A DNA stretch of 64,000 nt, taken from positions 1 to 64,000 of the forward strand of contig DASQFU010000008.1 of NCBI GenBank assembly GCA_035632955.1, read 5' to 3'. Source of the stretch: DASQFU01 sp035632955. GTDB taxonomy: Bacteria > Eisenbacteria > RBG-16-71-46. A program made the translations under genes and the position numbers. This document shows, piece after piece, positions 33,736 to 42,019 of the stretch. Each line of letters begins with the position of its first letter. Position 1 is the first letter of the stretch. Under the pieces are notes generated by a model, which was not told the DNA's origin, did not search any database, and worked only from the letters and a program-made list of their open reading frames with translations.

Positions 33736-35267
33736 CGCCGGCTGCGCAGCTCCTGCGGTCGCAGCGTTGCGTCCACCTCGCGCCCGACTTCGGCGACGAT
33801 TCCGGGCACAGCCTCGACGTCCGAGAGCTGGGTGCGGAAGTTGACGATGCAGGCGCGCTGCAGGAAGCGCCCGCGAACCACGGCGTTGGAGAGGAACGCG
33901 CGGCCGCCGTGCTTGACCTTCAGGTTGATCTCCGCGTTGAGCCGGTCGAGGTACTCCTCCACCGCCGGCTCGGCGTTCCGGAGATCGCGCGGCACGTAGC
34001 GGAAGGTCGCGATGCTGAGCCCGTGCCCGAACGCTTCCAGCTCGGGGTGTGCCGCCGCCGCCTCGAACAGCGCGGTGGCGAGCCGGATGTCGTCGGCGAT
34101 CATGCGCGCGATGCCGGATCGACCCGCGTGCTGGAGCACCAGCCACACCTTGAGCGCCCGGAAGCCGCGCGTGTTCTGCGGCCCGTACTCGTAGTAGTTG
34201 ATGCCCCGCTCGGTCTCTTCCTCGCCGAACAGGTAATAAGGTGGGCGGTAGCTGAACGCAGCGCGCAGATGCGCCGGGTCGCGCACCAGCGCGCAGCCCG
34301 CTTCGATCGGCGCATAGAGCCATTTGTGCGGATCGACGGCGACCGAGTCCGCGAGACTCAGACCTTTGAGATCGGCCGGAACGTCGGGAAGCGCAGCGGC
34401 GAGCGCTCCGTACGCCCCGTCGACGTGGAACCAGAGATTGTGCTCGTGACAGATCGCGGCGATCGCGAGTAGCGGGTCCACGGCGCCCGTGCTCACCGAG
34501 CCGGCAGTGCCGACGACCAGGAACGGTCGCGCGCCGGCGGCATGGTCCATGGCGATCGCGGCCTCGAGCGCGTCCACGTTCATGCGTTGCCGGTCGTCGG
34601 TCTCGATCCAGCGAATGCAATCCGTGCCGAGGCCGAACAGATCGGCGGCTTTCTGGATCCAGGTGTGCGTCTCGGCCGAAGCGTAGACGAGCAGGCGCTT
34701 GCCTTCGGGGTCGACCGGGCCGTGCGCGCGCACGTCCCACGGCGCCTTCGCCTGGCGGGCGGCCAGAAAGCCGACGAAGTTCGCCATGTTTCCGCCGCTG
34801 ACGAGCACACCGCCACAGTCCCGCGGATAGCCGATCAGCTCCGCGATCCAGCGGTTGGTCTGCGCCTCGATCTCGCTCGCTACCGGCGACAGCTCCCAAC
34901 CGCCGAGGTTGGGATTGACGGTGGCGGCGATCAAGTCGGCGAGCGCGCCGATCGGCGCCGCCGACGAGGTGATGTAGCCGAAGAACCGCGGATGGCCGTT
35001 GAACAATGAGTACCGCGCGAGCAGATCTGCCGCGCGGTCGAGCAGCGTGCCCGGATCGGCGCCGCGCTCGGGGAGGTCGCCTTGGCCGAGCGCCGAGCGC
35101 ACCTGGGCCGGGGTCGCCCCCGGCGTCACGGGGCCGCGCGGAAGCTCGGCCAGCAACGCTGCCATGCGATCGACGACCCGGTGGCCGAGCGCGCGAAACG
35201 TCTCCGGGTCGAGGTCGAGCGCTGCAATGCGCCGGTCCGGAGTGCGGCGGGTGTCCTCGTCGATCAT
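33732..35267 (-). CDS. PLP-dependent decarboxylase (aromatic-L-amino-acid decarboxylase-like)
   Basis: 511 aa, fold type I group II decarboxylase. SLFNGHPRFFGYITSSAAPIG near 90 is the substrate/active-site start, followed by the VSGGNMANF cofactor loop near 160, LWFHVDGAYGA near 280, and the PLP-binding Lys315 in VDPHKWLYAP. The family decarboxylates tryptophan, tyrosine, DOPA or phenylalanine, but includes aldehyde synthases and glutamate or aspartate relatives. The substrate here cannot be fixed by eye. The start at the ATG 35267 is preferred, since GGGA sits about nine bases upstream; a GTG lies three codons earlier. It is the last gene of the pdxS-led operon (39-bp gap to the aminotransferase-fold gene). 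Confidence 0.88.
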   Translation of the reverse strand: MIDEDTRRTPDRRIAALDLDPETFRALGHRVVDRMAALLAELPRGPVTPGATPAQVRSALGQGDLPERGADPGTLLDRAADLLARYSLFNGHPRFFGYITSSAAPIGALADLIAATVNPNLGGWELSPVASEIEAQTNRWIAELIGYPRDCGGVLVSGGNMANFVGFLAARQAKAPWDVRAHGPVDPEGKRLLVYASAETHTWIQKAADLFGLGTDCIRWIETDDRQRMNVDALEAAIAMDHAAGARPFLVVGTAGSVSTGAVDPLLAIAAICHEHNLWFHVDGAYGALAAALPDVPADLKGLSLADSVAVDPHKWLYAPIEAGCALVRDPAHLRAAFSYRPPYYLFGEEETERGINYYEYGPQNTRGFRALKVWLVLQHAGRSGIARMIADDIRLATALFEAAAAHPELEAFGHGLSIATFRYVPRDLRNAEPAVEEYLDRLNAEINLKVKHGGRAFLSNAVVRGRFLQRACIVNFRTQLSDVEAVPGIVAEVGREVDATLRPQELRSRR

Positions 35268-35306
35268 CGGGTTCACGTCCCTGAAAGCGCCGGGTGACCG
35301 GGTCGC

Positions 35307-36524
35307 TCACACCTTACGGCATGCCGGCAGCAGCTCGGAGACCACGTCCGAAAACGTCCGGACATCGGACTCGTCGTTCCACACCCCGGGCGAGACGCGC
35401 ATCCGCCCGCCGCGAAGCGAGACATGAACACTGCGTCGTGTGAGCTCCGAACAAAGGCGCGGCAGGTCGAGGCTCGCGTCCGGCGCCAACATCAGCAGCG
35501 GACCGCGATGCGCTGTGTCGAGCCGCGTCACAAGTTCAAGCGGCATGCCCGCCACCGCGTCCACCACCGCGTCCTGCAACGACCGATGGTGCGCCTCGAC
35601 TTGGGAGACTCCGATCGAGAGCAGATAGTCGAGGCCGGCGCCCAGCGCGGCCAGGTTCAGGTGCGAAGCCGCCTGCCCGACGTCGAACCGTCGGCCGTGC
35701 GCCGCATAGGCGCGCGGGTAATGCTTCATCACGGCGCCAAAATCTTCCGCGGCTTCGAGTGCGAGCCAGTTGCCGTTCACGTTGAGAAGTTGCTCTCGAA
35801 ACGACGGCTTCACCCAGATCGCGCCGCTGCCCGACGGGCCATAAAGCCACTTGTAGCCGCTCGCCAGCACCGCATCGGCGCCGCTCCCGGCCCAGTCGAT
35901 CGCGACCGCTCCCAGCGCCTGCGCCGCATCGACGATCATATGGGCGCCGTAGGACCGCAGCAGCGCCGCGAGCTCCGCGAGCGGATGGACGTCGCCGGTG
36001 ACGTAGTGGATCGCCGCGACCGCCAGCGCCCGCACGCGACCCGGCGCCTGCAACGCCTCGGCGAGCTGCTCGGGCGCCAGCGGACGGCCCGCGACGCCGA
36101 TGAACTCGACCCGCACGCCGCGCTCCTCGAGCGCGAGCCACGGGTAGACATTGCCGGGGAACTCGTCGGGCCCGAGCAGCACGCGGTCGCCTTCGCGACA
36201 GCGGATGCCTTGGGCCATCAGCATCGCGCCAAAGCTCGTGCTGGTCGTGACGCCGATCTGGTCGGCCGGCACCCCCATCACGCGACCGAGCCGCTCGCGC
36301 GCGGCGTCGGGCATCCGCAGCTGAGCGTCGTCCGGCGTCGTGAACGGCCACGCCTTGAGGCGATAGGCGTCCTCGACCGCCGCGCGCGCGGCACGCGGAA
36401 GCGGTGATTGAAACCCGCCGTTGAGGTAGACCTCGCCCTCCGGCAGCTCGAAGTCGCTGCGACTCGGCGTGCGCATTTGCTTCGCCGGCGCCATGGTTCC
36501 GCTCGCGATCCCCGCGGTCTTCAC
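35307..36524 (-). CDS. Class-V aminotransferase-fold PLP enzyme (cysteine desulfurase-like)
   Basis: 405 aa. It has the class-V layout: YLNGGFQSPLP (33-43), IGVTTSTSFGAMLMAQGI near 92, AIHYVTGDVHPLAELAALL near 171, IVDAAQALGAVAIDW near 197, and the PLP lysine (about 224) in ASGYKWLYGPSGSGA. There is no conserved cysteine-containing NifS loop, so a desulfurase role is not supported. Isopenicillin-N-epimerase-like or kynureninase-like members share this pattern. The GTG start overlaps the PhzF-family stop by four bases (GTGA); a downstream ATG at 36494 is an alternative. The order pdxS, PhzF-like, this enzyme, decarboxylase on one strand suggests one pathway. Confidence 0.85.
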   Translation of the reverse strand: MKTAGIASGTMAPAKQMRTPSRSDFELPEGEVYLNGGFQSPLPRAARAAVEDAYRLKAWPFTTPDDAQLRMPDAARERLGRVMGVPADQIGVTTSTSFGAMLMAQGIRCREGDRVLLGPDEFPGNVYPWLALEERGVRVEFIGVAGRPLAPEQLAEALQAPGRVRALAVAAIHYVTGDVHPLAELAALLRSYGAHMIVDAAQALGAVAIDWAGSGADAVLASGYKWLYGPSGSGAIWVKPSFREQLLNVNGNWLALEAAEDFGAVMKHYPRAYAAHGRRFDVGQAASHLNLAALGAGLDYLLSIGVSQVEAHHRSLQDAVVDAVAGMPLELVTRLDTAHRGPLLMLAPDASLDLPRLCSELTRRSVHVSLRGGRMRVSPGVWNDESDVRTFSDVVSELLPACRKV

Positions 36525-37471
36525 ACCTCGCTCCGCACCGGCTGCGCGATCAGCGGTTCGGTCGCTGGCACCAGCATGTGCCCTTCGGAGACCAGCACCG
36601 CCTCGCCGCCGACGCGCACCGCAACCACCGCGCCGTCACGGACGTCGGCCTCGAGAAGAATCAGGCTCGGCCGCCCCATCTCGAAACCCTGCTCGATCAC
36701 CTGGCGGAGCGTGCCGTCCCGCTCCTTGCTGCGCGCGCCGAGGTACCCGGCGAGCGCCGCAGCCGCGGAGCCGGTGGCCGGATCCTCGGGAATCCCTAAC
36801 GCGGGCGCGAACATGCGCGCGCGCAGATCGGATCCTGGCCGCTCCGGGTCGGCGGCGAACACGAACACCTCCTGCGCCGGGTAGGAGCCGAGCGCCGCCA
36901 GCCACGCCGCGGTGTCGATGCGGGCGCGCGCGAGCGTCGCGCGGTCGCGCACCGGCACGAACAGAAACGGGACTCCGCACGAATACGACTCGGGCGATCG
37001 ATCGCCTCCGAGCAGATCGGCTGGCACCAGCGAAAGGGCGCGTGCAAGCGCTGCGGTCGGCGGCGGATCGGGACCGCGCTCGGGCAGTTTCGCGGCCGTG
37101 AGCTGAGCGAACGCCGGCGGACCTTCTCGCACCACCACTTCGACCGGCCCCACGCCTTCCCCGAACACGATCCGCGCGACCCCGCCGTGCATCGGCACTT
37201 CACCGAGTCGCACCAGCAGATGCGCGGTCCCGATCGTCGGATGACCCGCGAACGGCAGCTCGGCGCCGGGGGTGAAGATCCGCAGCCGTCGGGTGTGCTC
37301 GCGGTCCTCGGGCGGCAGGACGAACACGGTCTCCGAGAGATTGAGCTCGCCGGCGATCTGCTGCATGTGCTCGCCCGAGATCCCGAGCGCATGCGGGAAC
37401 ACGGCGAGCGGATTGCCGCTGAAGATGCGATCGGTGAAGACATCGAGGGTGTGGTAGCGGTAGCGGATCAC
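36521..37471 (-). CDS. PhzF-family isomerase/epimerase
   Basis: 316 aa, normal length for PhzF. The N-terminal half has [16 protein letters not shown] (10-25) and the general acid/base Glu47 in [36 protein letters not shown] near 65 and the mirrored [16 protein letters not shown] near 230 are the two halves of the diaminopimelate-epimerase-like fold. PhzF itself isomerises trans-2,3-dihydro-3-hydroxyanthranilate in phenazine synthesis, but most homologues have unknown substrates and no other phenazine genes are present. The GTG start lies seven bases after the pdxS stop, so the genes are one operon. Confidence 0.9.
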   Translation of the reverse strand: MIRYRYHTLDVFTDRIFSGNPLAVFPHALGISGEHMQQIAGELNLSETVFVLPPEDREHTRRLRIFTPGAELPFAGHPTIGTAHLLVRLGEVPMHGGVARIVFGEGVGPVEVVVREGPPAFAQLTAAKLPERGPDPPPTAALARALSLVPADLLGGDRSPESYSCGVPFLFVPVRDRATLARARIDTAAWLAALGSYPAQEVFVFAADPERPGSDLRARMFAPALGIPEDPATGSAAAALAGYLGARSKERDGTLRQVIEQGFEMGRPSLILLEADVRDGAVVAVRVGGEAVLVSEGHMLVPATEPLIAQPVRSEV

Positions 37472-37478
37472 GCGCGCG

Positions 37479-38387
37479 TCACCAGCCGCGCTTCGCCAAC
37501 AGCTGCTCCTCGCTCAACGCTTGGACGTCGAGACCGCGCATCGGCTCGCCGAGACCTTCGCTCGCCCGCAGCACCGCCTCCGGGTCGTCGTAGTGCGTGA
37601 CCGCCTGAACGACCGCCCGGGCGCGCGCCTCGGGGTCGGACGACTTGAAGATGCCGCTGCCGACAAACACCGCTTCGGCGCCGAGCATCATCATCAACGC
37701 CGCGTCTGCGGGGGTGGCCACGCCTCCGGCGGCGAAATTCGGCACCGGCAGTTTCCCGGTCCGCCCGATCTTTCGCACCAGCTCGTATGGAGCCCCGAGC
37801 GCCTTCGCCTCCGCCATCAGCTCTTCTTCGCCCAACGCCGCCAGCGTGCGCAATCCGCGCCGCACCGCGCGCAGATGCCGGACCGCTTCGACGACGTTCC
37901 CGGTCCCGGCCTCACCCTTGGTGCGGATCATCGCCGCACCTTCGCCGATCCGCCGCAGCGCTTCACCGAGATCCCGGCACCCGCACACGAACGGCGCCTT
38001 GAAGGCGTGCTTCTCGATGTGGTGCTGCTCGTCGGCCGGCGTCAGCACCTCGCTCTCGTCGATGAAGTCGATGCCGAGCGCCTCGAGGACCCGAGCTTCC
38101 GCGATGTGGCCGATCCGGCATTTCGCCATCACCGGGATCGACACCGCGGCCTGAATGCGCCGCACCATCGCCGGATCGCTCATGCGCGCGACGCCGCCGT
38201 CGGCACGGATGTCGGCAGGAATTCGCTCCAGCGCCATCACCGCCGACGCGCCCGCGCGCTCGGCGATCTGCGCCTGGTCCGGGGTCGTGACGTCCATGAT
38301 CACGCCGCCCTTCAGCATCTCCGCCAGACCCACTTTGAGGCGGAACGTGTCGTCCTGCGCCGGCGTTTCTCCGTTGGTCGAATGCAT
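37479..38387 (-). CDS. pdxS: PdxS, pyridoxal 5'-phosphate synthase subunit
   Basis: 302 aa, a TIM barrel that builds PLP from ribose 5-phosphate, glyceraldehyde 3-phosphate and ammonia. Catalytic residues are in place: Asp32 ([12 protein letters not shown]), Lys89 ([11 protein letters not shown]) and Lys157 ([12 protein letters not shown]), each eight positions beyond the B. subtilis numbering. The extra residues are a short N-terminal extension. GAGGAG eight bases before the ATG at 38387 supports the start. The glutaminase partner PdxT is not encoded in the window, so it must be elsewhere or free ammonia is used. This is the first gene of an operon of PLP-dependent enzymes. CTGG-type repeats upstream match those in front of the MocR gene and suggest PLP-responsive control. 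Confidence 0.97.
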   Translation of the reverse strand: MHSTNGETPAQDDTFRLKVGLAEMLKGGVIMDVTTPDQAQIAERAGASAVMALERIPADIRADGGVARMSDPAMVRRIQAAVSIPVMAKCRIGHIAEARVLEALGIDFIDESEVLTPADEQHHIEKHAFKAPFVCGCRDLGEALRRIGEGAAMIRTKGEAGTGNVVEAVRHLRAVRRGLRTLAALGEEELMAEAKALGAPYELVRKIGRTGKLPVPNFAAGGVATPADAALMMMLGAEAVFVGSGIFKSSDPEARARAVVQAVTHYDDPEAVLRASEGLGEPMRGLDVQALSEEQLLAKRGW

Positions 38388-38503
38388 GGTCGGCTCCTCG
38401 TTTCGCTCACCCGGCGGGGCGCGGCATGGGTCGCGTACCCGCACGTTCGCGCCAGCCGCTCCTCCGATCCGGGTGTGCTCTGGTGACGAGCCTAAGATGC
38501 CAG

Positions 38504-38548
38504 CTGGTACTGGCAAAAGGTCCAGTTAGTAGATTTGCGCTAGACCAG
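38504..38548 (-). promoter_or_regulatory. Candidate MocR/PdxR operator in front of pdxS
   Basis: Two direct repeats on the minus strand (CTGGTCT at 38548-38542 and CTGGACC at 38525-38519, 23 bp apart) and one inverted copy (CTGGTAC, plus strand 38504-38510). A TTGCCA hexamer between the last two, followed 16 bp later by TAGGCT, could be a promoter overlapped by the sites. It lies about 120-160 bp before the pdxS start codon and also upstream of the VOC gene. Confidence 0.55.
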
Positions 38549-38677
38549 TGACCGGCATCAAACCCACGAACAGAGGGTGAGCGCAACGAGTAGGATGGGC
38601 CGGTGCAGCATCGAAGAACGGCGGCCAGACGTTCTGTGGCTGGCGCCCAGGTGGACCCCTTCGAGGAGGAATCGGAC

Positions 38678-39211
38678 ATGGCGACTCAGCTGAAGTCCAA
38701 GCGACCCGTACGGCGAAGCGTAAAGAAGGCTGCGACGAAGCGTCCCGTCCGGCGGGCTGCCTCGTCTGAGAAACGTTCGACCAACGGACGCGCGCGGAGT
38801 CACGCGGTGGCCGGTCGGCGTCAGGCGGAGACGCTGCGACTTCGCTCCGTGACGCCGACTTATACCGTGACCAATCTGCAAAAGACCATCGAGTGGTATT
38901 GCGACGGTCTGGGTTTCGTGGTGTCGGAGCGATGGGAAGAGGGTGGCAAGCTGGAAGGCGTGATGCTCAAAGCGGGCAACTGCACCTTCGGTCTCTCGCA
39001 GGATAACTTCGCCAAGGGACAGGACCGCGAGAAAGGCGTCGGGTTCCGGATCTACGCCGACACCGTGCAGAGCGTCGATGCGTTGGCCAAGCGGATGCGA
39101 GCCTACGGCGGCAAGATCATCGCGGAGCCGGCCGACATGCCGTGGGGCGCTCGCAGCTTCACGGTCGAAGACCCGGACGGCTTCAAGATCAGCTTCAGCG
39201 AGTCACGCTGA
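38678..39211 (+). CDS. VOC (glyoxalase/bleomycin-resistance) fold protein with K/R-rich N-terminal tail
   Basis: 177 aa. GAGGAGGA eight bases before the ATG at 38678 fixes the start. The first ~55 residues are extremely basic, with the repeated unit KRPVRR (8-13 and 21-26), resembling the tails of histone-H1-like bacterial proteins. A single VOC domain follows (about 58-177: VTPTYTVTNLQKTIEWYCDGLGF, then FTVEDPDGFKISFSES), including the usual C-terminal Glu metal-ligand region. Such domains form dimers that bind metal and small molecules. The tail suggests DNA, RNA or polyanion binding, which is an inference. Divergent from pdxS, with a candidate PdxR operator in between. Confidence 0.85.
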   Translation: MATQLKSKRPVRRSVKKAATKRPVRRAASSEKRSTNGRARSHAVAGRRQAETLRLRSVTPTYTVTNLQKTIEWYCDGLGFVVSERWEEGGKLEGVMLKAGNCTFGLSQDNFAKGQDREKGVGFRIYADTVQSVDALAKRMRAYGGKIIAEPADMPWGARSFTVEDPDGFKISFSESR

Positions 39212-39323
39212 GCGGCACCTTCACGAAACCTCCGAGCCCACCAGCGGCTCGGCTGCCGACAGGCGCCCGCGTCAGGCGACGCGGGCGCCTCAACATGCGT
39301 GGCGGGCCGCGAGCAGAGCGCGC

Positions 39324-39392
39324 CTGGTCCGCGGTGAAGGCCGTAAACTGGTACTTGCGATCCCTCCCTTTCTTGGCAGATCATTGGACCAG
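39324..39392 (+). promoter_or_regulatory. Candidate autoregulatory operator in front of the MocR gene
   Basis: CTGGTCC (39324-39330) and CTGGTAC (39348-39354) are direct repeats 24 bp apart, and an inverted copy (GGACCAG, 39386-39392) ends two bases before the ATG. The longer words AACTGGTAC-TTGC here and AACTGGACC-TTTTGC in front of pdxS are closely alike. Binding so near the start codon would be expected to repress its own gene. Confidence 0.55.
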
Positions 39393-39394
39393 TC

Positions 39395-40864
39395 ATGCGC
39401 ACCTGGGATCTGGTCCTGCCGGTCGAGCGCGCCAACGGCTCGGCGTTGTTCCTGCAGATCGCACGCGGGATCGCCGAGCACATCCGGACCGGCCGGCTGC
39501 GCCCCGGAGACCCGATCCCGGGAACCCGGAGCTTGGCGCGCACGCTCGGCGTCCACCGCAACACCGTGATCGCGGCATGCCGCGAGCTGACCGCCGAGGG
39601 CTGGCTGACCTCGCACCCGGCGCGCGGCACGTTCGTCTCGCGCGCGCTGCCCGATCCGGCGCCGCGGCCGTTCACGAGCGTGGTGCGGCCTCTTGCGCCG
39701 GCGGCGGCGCCCATGCGACCTCCCTATCCGTTGCGTCCGGCGCCGCCACCCTGGTTGACGATGAACGCCCCTCCGGGCGCGACGATGCTGATCGGCGGCA
39801 AGCCCGATCTGAGTCTCGTGCCGACGACGGCGCTCGCACGCGCCTATCGCCGGACGCTGAAGCGCAGCGGCGCCGACGTGCTGGGTTACGGCGATCCGCG
39901 CGGCCACGAGCGCCTGCGCGCCGCGATCGCGAGCATGCTGGCCTCGACGCGTGGCCTTCCCGTGACGTCCGAGGAAGTGCTGATCACGCGCGGCAGCCAG
40001 ATGGCGGTATTCGTGATCGCGCGCACGTTGTTCGGGCCTGGCGATGTGATCGCGATCGAATCCCTGGGCTACGTGCCTGCGTGGGAGACCTTGCGCTCGA
40101 CCGGTGCGCGGCTGGTTCCGGTGCCGGTGGACGAATCGGGATTGCAGGTAGACGCGCTGGAGCGGTTGATGAAGCGCGAGCGGGTGCGCGCGGTCTACCT
40201 GACTCCTCACCACCAGTATCCGACCACCGTCACGCTCTCGCCCGGCCGGCGGATCGAGCTGCTCGAGCTCGCGCGCCGGCGGCGGCTCGCGATCATCGAG
40301 GACGACTACGATCACGAGTTCCATTTCGACGGACGTCCGATCCTGCCGCTCGCGAGCAGCGACCGCACCGGGCGCGTCGTGTACCTCGGGACGCTGTCGA
40401 AGGTGTTGGCGCCGGGGCTGCGGATCGGCTACGTGGTGGCACCGGCGCCCGTGATCAAGCGGATGGGCGAGCACCGAACGTTCGTGGACATCAGCGGCGA
40501 TCACGCCATGGAATGTGCGGTCGCCGAGCTGTTCGAGGACGGAGAGATGCAGCGCCACACGCGACGCGCGCGCCGCATCTACATGGCGCGGCGCGACGCG
40601 CTAGTGACCGCGCTCCGCACCCATCTTGCAGGCGTGCTGAGCTTCGAGGTCCCGACCGGTGGCATGGCCCTGTGGGCTCGCGCCGCGAAGAGCGTTCGCG
40701 TCGACGCCTGGGCGGAGCGCTGCGCGGCCGTGGGAGTTCGCTTCCAGCCCGGCCGGCAGTTCGCGTTCGACCGGCGTTCGGTGCCGTGCGTGCGGCTCGG
40801 GTTCGCTCCAGTCGGCGAGCTGGAGATCGAAGGCGCAGTGCGCAAGATGGCGTCGGCGCTGTAG
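39395..40864 (+). CDS. pdxR: MocR/PdxR-type transcriptional regulator (GntR HTH plus aminotransferase domain)
   Basis: 489 aa. Residues 1-75 form a GntR winged helix (IARGIAEHIRTGRLRPGD, then LARTLGVHRNTVIAACREL). After a linker, residues ~115-489 are a fold-type-I aminotransferase-like domain with IIEDDYDHEF and the PLP-binding lysine near 335 in YLGTLSKVLAPGLRIGYV. In MocR proteins such as PdxR and GabR this domain senses PLP or a PLP-amino-acid adduct rather than catalysing a reaction. It lies 1 kb from pdxS, separated by one VOC gene, and both genes are preceded by the same CTGG repeats. By analogy with PdxR it would activate pdxS when PLP is low and repress itself; the symbol is given on this basis. 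Confidence 0.88.
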   Translation: MRTWDLVLPVERANGSALFLQIARGIAEHIRTGRLRPGDPIPGTRSLARTLGVHRNTVIAACRELTAEGWLTSHPARGTFVSRALPDPAPRPFTSVVRPLAPAAAPMRPPYPLRPAPPPWLTMNAPPGATMLIGGKPDLSLVPTTALARAYRRTLKRSGADVLGYGDPRGHERLRAAIASMLASTRGLPVTSEEVLITRGSQMAVFVIARTLFGPGDVIAIESLGYVPAWETLRSTGARLVPVPVDESGLQVDALERLMKRERVRAVYLTPHHQYPTTVTLSPGRRIELLELARRRRLAIIEDDYDHEFHFDGRPILPLASSDRTGRVVYLGTLSKVLAPGLRIGYVVAPAPVIKRMGEHRTFVDISGDHAMECAVAELFEDGEMQRHTRRARRIYMARRDALVTALRTHLAGVLSFEVPTGGMALWARAAKSVRVDAWAERCAAVGVRFQPGRQFAFDRRSVPCVRLGFAPVGELEIEGAVRKMASAL

Positions 40865-41173
40865 GACGTTTAGCCGCGCGGTGAACGTTCTCGTACGCGT
40901 GCCACGTGAACCATGAGGTCCCAGCGCTGCCGGCGCCGCTGCCGAGCAGGAGATGTCGCACCCGCTAGTAACGGCAACACGCCCTCCTCCCGGCACAAGA
41001 GACCGAAGCCGATCAGGGTCATGAGGACCCCGACCAGGGTCGCGGCGGCTGTGCCGACCAATAGGTATTAGTCGTGCCACTGTTCGAGCGCTTCGGCGAA
41101 CCGGTGTGGCATCATGGCGGGTCCTTAGACCATACGGTTGACAAGGAATACTCCATCGCATCCGCACCTGCCC

Positions 41174-42007
41174 ATGCCCCGAGTCAGCGTCGTCGTCAGT
41201 CACTACGATCGCCAGCCGCTTCTCCTGGAAGCGCTCCGCTCGATCGCGTCCCAGACCTATCGCGACTTCGAGGTGATCGTCGTCAACGATCATGGCGCTG
41301 ACTCGCGCGCGCTGGTCGACGACTTCGCGGCACGCTTCGCCTGCGGCCCCTCACCCTTCGCTCTGCGCTACGATTATCGTCCCCGCAATGCGGGCGTCGC
41401 GGCGACGCGGAACCGCGGCGTGGCCCTCGCGAGCGGGGAGTTGATCACCTACCTCGACGACGACGATCTGTGGCGGCCGGATCTCCTGGAGGGACTGGTC
41501 GGCGTCCTCGACGCGCGCCAGGACTGCGGGCTCGCCTACGGCGATGCGGAGATCTGGCGCATGGAGCGGGACCTTCCCCACGGCGGATCGAGAGATGTGG
41601 ATCCGGGGTGGCGGCCGGCGGAGACGCGAACGCTCGCGGTGCCATTCGACGACGATGCACTGCGGCGCGACGACTTCATCGTTCCCGGCGGCATGATGCA
41701 TCGGCGATCGCTCTACGAGGCGGTCGGACCGTTCGACGAGAGCCTGTACGTTTCCGACGACTGGGACTGGCTGCTGCGCGCCTCCGCCGTGACGCGTTTC
41801 GTCCGGCTGCCACAGGTCGTCATCACCGTGCGCATCTGGCCCGATCGCGCGAACCTGTCGGCGAACTTCGACGCGCGACGCCTCGCCGTACTCGTCGAGA
41901 TCGAGCGCCGGCACGCGACGCCTCGTCTCGAGCCGAAGACCTTCTGGGAAGTCGCCGAGACGCATGGCGGCCGCGACGATTCGCGCCCGGAGCCGCCCGC
42001 GCCATAG
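41174..42007 (+). CDS. GT2 family glycosyltransferase
   Basis: 277 aa. RVSVVVSHYDRQPLLLEALRS (3-23), DFEVIVVNDHG and NAGVAATRNRGVALASGELI form the nucleotide-sugar site. YLDDDDLWRPDLLEGLV holds the metal-binding DxD, and VPGGMMHRRSLYEAVGPFDESLYVSDDWDWLL the acceptor-side acidic motif. No membrane helix. The ATG at 41174 is chosen because the conserved core starts there; a TTG-initiated frame begins twelve codons earlier, and that TTGACA may instead be a -35 box (41138). Followed by a methyltransferase 12 bp downstream, so the two probably modify the same glycoconjugate or metabolite. Confidence 0.88.
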   Translation: MPRVSVVVSHYDRQPLLLEALRSIASQTYRDFEVIVVNDHGADSRALVDDFAARFACGPSPFALRYDYRPRNAGVAATRNRGVALASGELITYLDDDDLWRPDLLEGLVGVLDARQDCGLAYGDAEIWRMERDLPHGGSRDVDPGWRPAETRTLAVPFDDDALRRDDFIVPGGMMHRRSLYEAVGPFDESLYVSDDWDWLLRASAVTRFVRLPQVVITVRIWPDRANLSANFDARRLAVLVEIERRHATPRLEPKTFWEVAETHGGRDDSRPEPPAP

Positions 42008-42019
42008 AGTGGTGTGGTC

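Noticed and set aside
40870..41061. 63-codon minus-strand frame with one hydrophobic helix
   Set aside because: Only a TTG start, no ribosome site, and an Arg-rich second half; could be real but cannot be supported.
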